From: Caccocola sp964450835
GTDB lineage: Bacteria; Synergistota; Synergistia; Synergistales; Synergistaceae
DNA length: 45,460 nt
Assembly (NCBI GenBank): GCA_964450835.1
Contig: CAYVEQ010000012.1
Coordinates: 1 to 45,460 of the forward strand
Direction: 5' to 3'
The position numbers and the translations under genes were made by a program. The notes under the pieces are model-generated. The model saw only the letters and a program-made list of their open reading frames with translations, was not told the DNA's origin and searched no databases. Below are positions 25,338 to 32,840 of this stretch, one piece after another; the stretch's first letter is position 1; the number at the start of each line of letters is the position of its first letter.

Positions 25338-26252
25338 GTGGAAAACGTCGACAGAACCGTTTGGGACGAGTGGAGTGCCGTACCGATAAAAGGACAGGCC
25401 CGTGACGAAGCGGCGGGGATACTGGACGGCATGCCTTTTCGAGTGCGGGGGACCGAGGTATTTTTTTTATCCCCGCGCTTGTTTGCTTTAAGACGCCTCA
25501 TGCGGCTATGGTGGGAGTGCTGCACGCCCCTCTCGGAAGGGCAGCAGGGGATAAGGCTCGTCGACACACAGAGCAAAGGAAAAATAACATTCGCCGCCGA
25601 CAGTGAACAGCTGTCGAGCATACTGGCTCTTTCGCGAACGATGGCGAAACGCGCCCGCAACTGGGGCTGGGTGCGCGGCCTTTTCGGAAGCTGCGGCGCT
25701 ATCTATATGCCGAAAGCTGGGTACTACCTTGTCATGCGCCCGCCGAGAGCGAACGGCTCTGCGGAAAAACTTCAGGCTGTACTGAAATCATGCGGCTTTG
25801 CCGTCGGCGTACGCAAAAGGGCGACATATAGGGAAATCTCGCTGCGTGACCAGCAGCAGATCGTGACGCTGCTCTCACGCATGGGGCTTGTCAAAACCGC
25901 GCTTAGCCTCGAAGAGACCGCGATTTACCGCTCCATGCGCGGCCACGCCAATAAGCTCGTCAACTGCGACGCCGCTAATATCAATAAAAGCCTGGAAGCC
26001 GCGCGCGGACAGATGACACTCATACGAAACATGGACGACCTCGGCATAACGGAGACGCTGCCGGAGCCGCTTTCTGAGCTTATCGCGGCGAGAAGGCGGA
26101 ATCCGAGCATATCTTTAAAGGAACTCGGCCAAATTTTACCGCGACCAATCAGCAAAAGTACGGTAGAATATAGATGGCGAAAGTTAGAGCGCATACTCAA
26201 GACCAAGCTAAAGGGGGATGATGCCATTGTACTTGGGAAAAGCGGACGTTAA
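25338..26252 (+). CDS. whiA: DNA-binding protein WhiA
   Basis: WhiA couples a LAGLIDADG homing-endonuclease-like domain without nuclease activity to a C-terminal helix-turn-helix. It is a developmental regulator in Streptomyces and affects division in Bacillus. The 304-residue protein has the degenerate LAGLIDADG fold (about 80-185, with AYWLFRERW out of frame not counted), the NCDAANINKSLEAA motif near 212 and the HTH with LKELGQILPRPISKSTVEYRWRKL near 265-290. It starts with GTG ten bases after yvcK and overlaps the debranching enzyme by about 35 bases. Presence next to rapZ and yvcK matches the Firmicute and actinobacterial triad. Targets here are unknown. Confidence 0.92.
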   Translation: MENVDRTVWDEWSAVPIKGQARDEAAGILDGMPFRVRGTEVFFLSPRLFALRRLMRLWWECCTPLSEGQQGIRLVDTQSKGKITFAADSEQLSSILALSRTMAKRARNWGWVRGLFGSCGAIYMPKAGYYLVMRPPRANGSAEKLQAVLKSCGFAVGVRKRATYREISLRDQQQIVTLLSRMGLVKTALSLEETAIYRSMRGHANKLVNCDAANINKSLEAARGQMTLIRNMDDLGITETLPEPLSELIAARRRNPSISLKELGQILPRPISKSTVEYRWRKLERILKTKLKGDDAIVLGKSGR

Positions 26253-28185
26253 CACCTATGACAAAGGCGCCGGCAGAGAATTTCTTGTTTCCAACGGACG
26301 CGGGAGTTACGGCTTCTCCACAGTCATAGGTGCCAACACAAGAAGAGAACACGGACTCCTCGTCGTCAGGAACGGAGAAAATAAAGAACACTCGGTACTG
26401 GTCAGCAAAATCGAAGAAATACTGTTCGACCGCAACAAAAAATATCAGCTTTCCACAAACAGATACAAAGATCTGGTTTACCCGGACGGCTACAGATACT
26501 TACAGGAATATCAGGGAAATCCGTATCCGAGCATGCTTTTTGTGATTCACAGCATTCTCCTTAAGAAATCAATATTTATGCCTCGCGGCAAAGAATGCAC
26601 GGTGATCAAATACGATCTTCTCGCCGCTCCGAATAAAATCCGGCTTGACCTGCGCCCGCTCATCGCTCACAGGCTAAGCGGCGCAGTGTGCGCGGAATCA
26701 AAGAGCGCCGATTTCAGCGTCTTCTCCGAAAACGCGAACAGCATATGCATCATCGGTAAGGGCTGCAAAAGCCATGTCTTTGCCACCTCCGGCACATGGT
26801 CGCTTAAACCGCTGTGGTTTGAGAATCTTATCTATGAACAGGACGACCGCGCTGACGCGCAGCTCGTTGACCATCTCTGGTCGCCCGGGCTTATATCAAA
26901 CGAACTCGACGAAGGAGACGCGCTGTACATCGTCCTCTCGAGCGAGCCGCAGAATTTTACCGAAAAGCAGCTTGCCGCGATGGAGCACGAGGCCGCAGCG
27001 CGCTTTGAAGATATACTGGAACAGGCAAACATTCCGGCCGACAACAGCGCCGAACAGGATATGATAGTTTCTTCCTACCATCTCGTCGACGACAGAGATG
27101 AAAGCATCGCTCCCATATATACGGGCTACCCGTCGGTAGACATAAAGTCACGCGACACATTTATAGCGTTTCCCGGCCTTCTGCTCGCTACGGGACGCGA
27201 AAGCGCGGCTCTAAAAACTCTGAAATACTGGCTCGGCGCGGCGGAGAAAAACGGTTGGGTAATGCCTGAAAGAGTCTCCGACTGCGGCTGTGTCTTTGAA
27301 AACGGCGGCGCGGACAACGGCCTCTGGTTTGTGTATGCTGCTGCCAAATACATGACCCATGTAAAAGCGGCCGGAGATGTTGCCGCTGTCATTACAAAAG
27401 CCGTAAAAGAGATTGTGGACAGGTATATGAAAGGCGTTCCGCAGCTTGACCTCGTATGCGACGCCAATATGCTGCTTAAGCTCACCGTTTCTGAAACAAC
27501 GCGCCACTGGATGGGCGCCACGGCTGGAGGGGAAGTCGTCGTAGCGCGCAAAGGCTATCTCGTCGACGTAAACGCGCTGTGGTACAACGCCCTAAAGACG
27601 GCAGAGCAGCTGACCGGCGAAAAAGAGTACGGGAAAGCGGCGGAGAAGTGCGCAAAATCTTTTAACGGCACATTTTGGAGCTTCGAAATGAACGGTCTGT
27701 ACGACTGCGTAGACCCCGAGACATACAAAACGGATAATTCGGTCAGGCCGAATCAGATACTTGCGGCGTCGCTTCCTTACAGCCCGCTGCCGCCGGAAAC
27801 GGCGCAGAAAGTCGTAAGGCTTTGCTGGAACGAGCTTTATACGACCTACGGTCTGCGCACACTCGCCCCGCGTCACGAAAAATTCAAAGGGCGCTTCGAG
27901 GGACGCTATGACCAGCGCATAAAGGCCTGTTTCCGCGGCATGGCGTGGCCTTGGCTCCTGGGGCAGTTTATAACGGCGTATCTTAAATATAACCCCTCAA
28001 GAAAAGATCTCGGATGGACATTTATCCGCCCGTTTGCCTCACATCTGCGCCACGGGTGTCTCGGCGGGGTAGCGCAGCTGTTTGACGGAATAATGCCGTA
28101 TCGTCCCCGCGGAGATGTCCTGAGCGCTGCGGCGCTCGGGGAACTGCTCCGTGTGCTTCACGAAGATCTGGAAACAGCTGAATAA
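26218..28185 (+). CDS. Glycogen debranching enzyme (amylo-alpha-1,6-glucosidase)
   Basis: Hydrolyses alpha-1,6 branch points of glycogen or related glucans. The roughly 655-residue protein has an N-terminal GDE domain (about 1-240, with FLVSNGRGSYGFSTVIGANT near 23) and a C-terminal six-hairpin glucosidase domain. The latter has FIAFPGLLLATGR near 320, CVFENGGADNGLWFVYAAAKY near 362, a NALWYNAL segment near 455 and PNQILAASLP near 515. Acidic candidates for catalysis lie in the ADNGLWF and RPNQI regions, as in archaeal and bacterial type I debranching enzymes. The start is uncertain: ATG 26218, ATG 26221 or TTG 26227 all lie behind AAGGGGG, and the last has the best spacing. It overlaps whiA and precedes the gap-pgk-tpiA genes. 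Confidence 0.88.
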   Translation: MMPLYLGKADVNTYDKGAGREFLVSNGRGSYGFSTVIGANTRREHGLLVVRNGENKEHSVLVSKIEEILFDRNKKYQLSTNRYKDLVYPDGYRYLQEYQGNPYPSMLFVIHSILLKKSIFMPRGKECTVIKYDLLAAPNKIRLDLRPLIAHRLSGAVCAESKSADFSVFSENANSICIIGKGCKSHVFATSGTWSLKPLWFENLIYEQDDRADAQLVDHLWSPGLISNELDEGDALYIVLSSEPQNFTEKQLAAMEHEAAARFEDILEQANIPADNSAEQDMIVSSYHLVDDRDESIAPIYTGYPSVDIKSRDTFIAFPGLLLATGRESAALKTLKYWLGAAEKNGWVMPERVSDCGCVFENGGADNGLWFVYAAAKYMTHVKAAGDVAAVITKAVKEIVDRYMKGVPQLDLVCDANMLLKLTVSETTRHWMGATAGGEVVVARKGYLVDVNALWYNALKTAEQLTGEKEYGKAAEKCAKSFNGTFWSFEMNGLYDCVDPETYKTDNSVRPNQILAASLPYSPLPPETAQKVVRLCWNELYTTYGLRTLAPRHEKFKGRFEGRYDQRIKACFRGMAWPWLLGQFITAYLKYNPSRKDLGWTFIRPFASHLRHGCLGGVAQLFDGIMPYRPRGDVLSAAALGELLRVLHEDLETAE

Positions 28186-28324
28186 ATCAGAGCGAAAACA
28201 GTCGCGCTTATAAGCCGTGACGTGCCGCTTGATGTAAAATATCACAGAAGGCAAGGGATGCGGAACTTAATCCGCCTCCCCGGCAAATAGAGTGAAAGAG
28301 AAAAAATACAAGGAGGGCAATTTA

Positions 28325-29344
28325 ATGGCCAAGTACAAAGTAGCAATCAACGGTTTCGGACGTATCGGACGCCTCTCGCTCCGCGCGTTTTTCACCAACG
28401 GGAAGGAAAACGAGTTTGAAATAGCGGCGATCAACGATCTCACGCCGCCTTCATCGCTTGCGTATCTTCTGAAATACGACTCTGTCTTCCGCCGTTTCCC
28501 CGGAACAGTCGAGGCTGACGGGGATTCCCTTATTATCAACGGACAGAGAATCAGAGCGCTCGCAGAACCCGATCCCGCTAAACTCCCGTGGAAAGAGATG
28601 GGTGTGGATGTCGTTATCGAATCCACAGGACGTTACACCGATGCCGCCAAGGCATGCGCCCATATTGAGGCCGGAGCGAAAAAAGTGATTATTTCCGCTC
28701 CCGCGAAAAATCATGACGCGACGATAGTCATGGGCGTCAACGAAGAGATATATGACCCAGCGAAACACAATATCATCTCCAACGCCTCATGCACAACGAA
28801 CTGCCTGGCGCCGGTCTGCAAGGTGCTCCAGAGCAAGTTCGGCATCAAAGAAGGACTTATGAACACAGTCCACTCCTACACGAACGACCAGAAAACGCTT
28901 GACTTCCCGCACAAGAACCTTTCGCGCGGCAGAGCGGCGGCTCTTTCCATCATTCCGACGAGCACAGGAGCGGCCAAAGCCATTTCAGAAGTAATGCCGG
29001 AGCTTAAAGGCAAACTCAACGGCTTCGCGCTTCGCGTTCCGACGCCTGACGTTTCGGTCGTAGACTTGACCGTGCTGCTTGAAAAACCGGCGACAGCCGA
29101 CGATGTGAACGCGGCAATGAAGGAAGCCGCCGAGACTTGCCTCAAGGGCATTCTGGAATACGAGCCGGATGACCTCGTTTCGATGGACTTCGTCGGAAAC
29201 GCGAACTCCTCGATCTTCGCGCCGCGCCACACCTTGGCGATAGGCGACAGGATGATTAAGGTTCTTTCGTGGTACGACAACGAGTGGGGCTACAGCAACA
29301 GAGTAGTGGACCTCGCTAACTACATTCTTAAAAAAGGATTATAG
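28325..29344 (+). CDS. gap: Glyceraldehyde-3-phosphate dehydrogenase
   Basis: Interconverts glyceraldehyde 3-phosphate and 1,3-bisphosphoglycerate with NAD. The 339-residue protein starts MAKYKVAINGFGRIGRL, the NAD Rossmann motif. It has Asp in AAINDLTP near residue 36, which favours NAD over NADP, the catalytic Cys in SNASCTTNCLAP near 155, and the catalytic His in MNTVHSYTNDQ near 182. The start at 28325 is set by AAGGAGG eight bases upstream; the open frame begins earlier but without support. It leads gap-pgk-(hairpin)-tpiA. No cggR repressor gene precedes it, unlike in Bacillus. The 139 bases before it hold no clear promoter or terminator, so it may share transcripts with the debranching gene. 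Confidence 0.97.
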   Translation: MAKYKVAINGFGRIGRLSLRAFFTNGKENEFEIAAINDLTPPSSLAYLLKYDSVFRRFPGTVEADGDSLIINGQRIRALAEPDPAKLPWKEMGVDVVIESTGRYTDAAKACAHIEAGAKKVIISAPAKNHDATIVMGVNEEIYDPAKHNIISNASCTTNCLAPVCKVLQSKFGIKEGLMNTVHSYTNDQKTLDFPHKNLSRGRAAALSIIPTSTGAAKAISEVMPELKGKLNGFALRVPTPDVSVVDLTVLLEKPATADDVNAAMKEAAETCLKGILEYEPDDLVSMDFVGNANSSIFAPRHTLAIGDRMIKVLSWYDNEWGYSNRVVDLANYILKKGL

Positions 29345-29348
29345 TTCG

Positions 29349-30539
29349 ATGCGCCTGAAAACCTTTTCTCCTTCGGACGTGGCCGGCAAAAAAGTCCTGG
29401 TCAGGGTGGATTTCAATGTACCGCTCGCCGGAGGCAAAGTCAGCGACGACACCCGCATAAAGGCGCACCTGCCGACGCTTGCCGCCCTTCGCGAGGCGGA
29501 AGCCAAAGTCGCGCTTGTTTCGCACCTGGGCCGTCCGAAAGGAACAGTCAACCTCAAATACACGCTTGAACCGGCAGGCGAAGAACTGGCCAAGCTAACA
29601 GGCTGGCCGGTGCGTTTCGTGCCGGACTGTGTCGGCGACAAAGTTGCCGAAGCTGTCTCCGATTGGAAAGACGGGGAAGTGCTTCTGCTTGAAAACGTCC
29701 GTTTCTATCCCGAAGAGGAAAAAAATGACGCGGCTTTTGCCTCGAAACTCGTCAAAAATTTCGACGTCTTCGTGATGGACGCTTTCAGCGCGGCGCACAG
29801 AGCTCACGCTTCGACGCGCGCGGCTGCGGAGCTCCTGCCTTCATTCTCCGGCAAGCTCATTGAGCGTGAGATCACGATGCTCTCAGCGGCGCGGGACGAT
29901 CCGAAAAAACCTTTTGTGCTTATCCTCGGCGGAGCGAAAGTCTCCGACAAAATCGCCGTCGTCGAAAATATGCTGAAGAAAGCCGATACGATACTCATAG
30001 GCGGAGGCATGGCCTTTACCTTCCTGAAAGCGCAGGGGCATGAGATAGGCAAATCGCTCTGCGAGACGGAAAAGCTGGACTTCGCAGCTCAAATGCTTGA
30101 AGCGGCCAAAGCGCGAGGAGTAAAGATACTTCTGCCTGTGGATGCGGTCACAGCGCCGGAATTTAAAGAAGACTCGCCGGCGAAAATCGTCAATGCCGGC
30201 GCTATCCCAGAGGGCGAAATGGGACTTGACATAGGCCCCGAGACGGCTGCTCTCTTTGCCAAAGAGATACTCGCCGCCAAAACGGTTCTTTGGAACGGCC
30301 CGATGGGAGTCTTTGAAATGCCCGCTTTCGCGAAAGGCACGGAAGCGGTAGCCAAGGCTCTGGCGGACGCCACCGCAGCGGGCGCGCTTACGGTTGTCGG
30401 CGGAGGAGACTCGGCCGCGGCGATAGCGCTCTTCAAAATGGAAGACAAAGTATCTCATGTCTCCACAGGCGGCGGGGCAAGCCTTGAATTCTTTGAAGGC
30501 AAAAGCCTTCCCGGCATAGAGCCGTACGTCATTCGGTAA
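29349..30539 (+). CDS. pgk: Phosphoglycerate kinase
   Basis: Transfers phosphate between 1,3-bisphosphoglycerate and ADP, giving ATP and 3-phosphoglycerate, which is also the substrate of SerA encoded earlier in the window. The 396-residue protein has KVLVRVDFNVPL near residue 15, SHLGRPKG near 58, the LILGGAKVSDKI hinge region near 193, NGPMGVFEMPAFAKGT near 318 and the C-terminal GGGDSAAAI near 355. It starts with ATG four bases after the gap stop. A terminator-like hairpin follows it at 30551-30587. All catalytic segments are intact. Confidence 0.97.
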   Translation: MRLKTFSPSDVAGKKVLVRVDFNVPLAGGKVSDDTRIKAHLPTLAALREAEAKVALVSHLGRPKGTVNLKYTLEPAGEELAKLTGWPVRFVPDCVGDKVAEAVSDWKDGEVLLLENVRFYPEEEKNDAAFASKLVKNFDVFVMDAFSAAHRAHASTRAAAELLPSFSGKLIEREITMLSAARDDPKKPFVLILGGAKVSDKIAVVENMLKKADTILIGGGMAFTFLKAQGHEIGKSLCETEKLDFAAQMLEAAKARGVKILLPVDAVTAPEFKEDSPAKIVNAGAIPEGEMGLDIGPETAALFAKEILAAKTVLWNGPMGVFEMPAFAKGTEAVAKALADATAAGALTVVGGGDSAAAIALFKMEDKVSHVSTGGGASLEFFEGKSLPGIEPYVIR

Positions 30540-30550
30540 AACAGCTGCAC

Positions 30551-30587
30551 GGGCGCCTTCACTATAAAAGTGGAGGCGTCCTTTTTA
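30551..30587 (+). terminator. Terminator-like hairpin between pgk and tpiA
   Basis: GGGCGCCTTCACT pairs with AGTGGAGGCGTCC (13 bp with two G-U pairs) around a 5-base loop and is followed by five T. It lies 11 bases past the pgk stop and 44 bases before tpiA. It may end most gap-pgk transcripts or only reduce tpiA expression. Confidence 0.8.
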
Positions 30588-30630
30588 TTATGCCGCTAAT
30601 TGAAAAATCTGACGATTTGGAGGAAATGTA

Positions 30631-31416
30631 ATGCGCAGAAAATTTATAGCCGGAAACTGGAAAATGAACAACGGCCCGGCGGCGACAAGTGAATTTTTTA
30701 ACATTTTTGGCGCCGCATTGAAAGGAGCGGCTGACGTACAGGCGGCAGTAGCTTCCGGAACAGAAGAAATAGCCCTTTTCGTCCCGGCCATTTCTCTTCT
30801 TACAGCGGTGGACGCGGCGAAAGACATGCCTGTGATAATCGGCGCGGAAAATATGCACTGGGAAAAGAGCGGAGCATTTACCGGAGAGACGTCGGGGCCG
30901 ATGATAACCGAAATCGGCGCGACGCACGTGCTTATAGGACACAGCGAAAGACGCCATATATTCCGCGAAATCGACGCGGAACTGAACAAAAAAATGTTTG
31001 CCGCCATTGACTGCGGTATCATCGCGGTATTGTGCGTAGGTGAAACGCTTGAAGAACGCGAAACAAACCGGGCCTTCGACGTTATAAAAAGACAGTTTGT
31101 CGAGGGCTTGAAAGGCATCGACGCAGAGACTGCCGCGCGTAAAATAATAATAGCCTACGAGCCTGTGTGGGCAATCGGCACCGGCAGGACTGCAAGCGAC
31201 GCCGACGCCGAAGAAATCTGCCGTTTCATACGCGGGCTGGCTCTTGAAAACTTCGGCAAAAAGACAGCAGAAGATCTTATTATTCTGTACGGAGGCAGCG
31301 TCAAACCGGACAACACGAAAGGCATAATTTCACAGCCGGACATCGACGGCGTTCTTGTCGGAGGCGCGTCGCTGAAACCTGACAGCTTTATGCAAATCGT
31401 AAAGAACGCGCTGTAA
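30631..31416 (+). CDS. tpiA: Triosephosphate isomerase
   Basis: Interconverts dihydroxyacetone phosphate and glyceraldehyde 3-phosphate. The 261-residue protein has Lys in AGNWKMNNG near residue 12, the catalytic His in IGHSERRHIF near 102, the catalytic Glu in IAYEPVWAIGTG near 175, the flexible loop that follows it, and the phosphate-binding YGGSVKPDN near 222 and VGGASL near 244. The ATG follows GGAGG. It is separated from pgk by a terminator-like hairpin, so it may have separate or reduced expression. A clear terminator ends it. No pgm or eno gene follows. Confidence 0.97.
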   Translation: MRRKFIAGNWKMNNGPAATSEFFNIFGAALKGAADVQAAVASGTEEIALFVPAISLLTAVDAAKDMPVIIGAENMHWEKSGAFTGETSGPMITEIGATHVLIGHSERRHIFREIDAELNKKMFAAIDCGIIAVLCVGETLEERETNRAFDVIKRQFVEGLKGIDAETAARKIIIAYEPVWAIGTGRTASDADAEEICRFIRGLALENFGKKTAEDLIILYGGSVKPDNTKGIISQPDIDGVLVGGASLKPDSFMQIVKNAL

Positions 31417-31463
31417 AATAAAATCAGCTTAATTTTACATGACACAAGTCTGAAACAAGCGAT

Positions 31464-31494
31464 AACCCCTCTCGCGAATATCGGGAGGGGTTTT
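31464..31494 (+). terminator. Intrinsic terminator after tpiA
   Basis: ACCCCTCTCG pairs with CGGGAGGGGT (10 bp with one G-U) around a 7-base loop, followed by TTTT. It lies 48 bases past the tpiA stop. Confidence 0.85.
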
Positions 31495-32065
31495 ATGTAA
31501 CATAAGATAAATTATAGGACATTATATAAAACCGCTTCTCCTTCCTGACGATCCCGTTTTTTCCTGATTCGCGGAAAAACCGTTTAATTATGCCATTGCG
31601 TTTGACGAGAGAATTTCTCTGAAGCGCTCGATTTTTATTGTGCTTCGCGGCGTTCTGGAGCTTTTTCTTTTCGTTATTTCTTCTTGTTTAGACAGAACGA
31701 TCTCTGACGCGCCCGTCCGTGATTTTTTATTCGGTTTGCTGCGCTATGTCCGCAAAGAAACTACGGACAAAGACCATGCCGGGCTTGTCATATATTCGTC
31801 TGCCACGCTTAATCACTGCCGGCCTTCTTTATATTATGGATATTGGGGCTCCTTGCGATTTAGCGAAATCCGGCTGTGTAAAGTAATGAAAAAATAATTT
31901 ATCCGCTGACCTTATGTTATCCGGCTTTTTGCCGCGCAGATGAAAGTAACCGAATGATAATAAAAGAACACGCGACGTATCTGTTCGCGCGTCGTCACTA
32001 AGCGTAAAAAAACCAATCGGGCAACTATGCGGCTCTGATGTCTTATAATATAGATAATATTATAT
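31495..32065. other. Long intergenic region without a supported gene
   Basis: 571 bases between the convergent tpiA and HIT-family genes. It is richer in A and T than its flanks. An 85-codon plus-strand frame (31640-31897) exists but has no good ribosome binding site or recognisable content. Local hairpins are present: TGTCCG with CGGACA at 31747-31769, and CGACG with CGTCG at 31973-31994. The latter, read on the minus strand, is followed by CTTTTATT and is the best candidate terminator for the HIT operon, though weak. An AT-only palindromic stretch lies at 32041-32065. A small RNA gene cannot be excluded. Confidence 0.4.
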
Positions 32066-32434
32066 TTATAACAGGCCGCGTACCTTTTCGGGGATCACAC
32101 GGCGCACACCGCCGTCGGGGGTTTCCGTGTCTCCATCATATCGCGGGATTAAGTGCATATGCACGTGCATAACAGTCTGTCCGGAGCACCGACCGCAGTT
32201 TACAACGAAATTATACCCGTCGGGGGAATATTTTGCGTCGATGAGTTTTTTCCCTTCTTGAAGAAGTTCGCGCATCGCCAGTTCCTCCTCTGGCGTTATG
32301 TCAAAATAACTTTGGACGTGCCGTTTCGTTATTATGAGCAAATGTCCGGGATTGACAGGCTCTACGTCGAAGACCGCATAAGCCAGTTCGTTTTCCAGCA
32401 CGTAGTCTTTTAATCCGCAAAAGATACAATTCAT
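32066..32434 (-). CDS. HIT-family nucleotide-binding hydrolase
   Basis: A 122-residue histidine-triad protein of the HINT-like branch, which hydrolyses nucleotide phosphoramidates or related adenylylated compounds. The triad HVHMHLIPR is near residue 90, with GHLLIITKRHV near 30 and YNFVVNCGRCSGQTVMH near 74. Two N-terminal cysteines (IFC) resemble the metal site of some HIT proteins, but the second pair member is not clear. It starts two bases after the rsfS stop and ends the minus-strand rplU-to-HIT group. The physiological substrate is unknown. Family assignment is firm. Confidence 0.92.
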   Translation of the reverse strand: MNCIFCGLKDYVLENELAYAVFDVEPVNPGHLLIITKRHVQSYFDITPEEELAMRELLQEGKKLIDAKYSPDGYNFVVNCGRCSGQTVMHVHMHLIPRYDGDTETPDGGVRRVIPEKVRGLL

Positions 32435-32436
32435 GG

Positions 32437-32799
32437 TTATTCGTCCTCGTCGTTGAATTTTTCCGTAGGAGCGTCGCCCCAGAGCGAATCGAGACGGTAG
32501 AAATCGCGGCCTTCGCGGCTTAATACATTTACGATAAGGTCGCCCGCGTCAATCAGCGTCCATTTGGTGCTGCTCTCCCCTTCTATTCTGTAAGGGAGCC
32601 CCATTTCATCAAGCGTCTCGGTCGCTGTGTCTTTCAGGGTTCTGCCGTGCAGCTCGGAGCGCGCTATCGCTGTGATGAATGTGTCGGCAAACCCGGAGAT
32701 CTCGCTTAAGTCGTGCGCCGTAACTTCAAGCGCGTGCTTGTCTCTCAAGGCGCTTATCAGCTTCATATAGGGGGCGCAAAAATCTTTTTTATCCGCCAT
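32437..32799 (-). CDS. rsfS: Ribosomal silencing factor RsfS
   Basis: Binds ribosomal protein L14 and blocks joining of the subunits under nutrient limitation. The approximately 120-residue protein has the family segments HDLSEISGFADTFITAIARSELH near residue 24, EGESSTKWTLIDAGDLIVNVLS near 70, and REGRDFYRLDSLWGDAP near 95. I chose the ATG at 32799 (MADKKDF) because AGGAG lies upstream, though rather far. The ATG at 32844, which overlaps the LCP gene stop as ATGA, would give a 135-residue protein and is possible. The nadD-to-rsfS linkage is conserved widely; here an LCP protein takes the intervening yqeK position. Confidence 0.9.
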   Translation of the reverse strand: MADKKDFCAPYMKLISALRDKHALEVTAHDLSEISGFADTFITAIARSELHGRTLKDTATETLDEMGLPYRIEGESSTKWTLIDAGDLIVNVLSREGRDFYRLDSLWGDAPTEKFNDEDE

Positions 32800-32840
32800 T
32801 TTACGGTTACAACTCCTTTTTATATTTTTTGTGCCGTCTG

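Noticed and set aside
31640..31897. 85-codon frame in the tpiA-HIT gap
   Set aside because: No convincing ribosome binding site, no recognisable motif, and the start codon choice is arbitrary. Kept only as a remark on the intergenic region.
32041..32065. AT-only palindromic stretch considered as an origin or attachment site
   Set aside because: No DnaA boxes, no flanking repeats and no integrase gene; AT palindromes of this size occur by chance near terminators.
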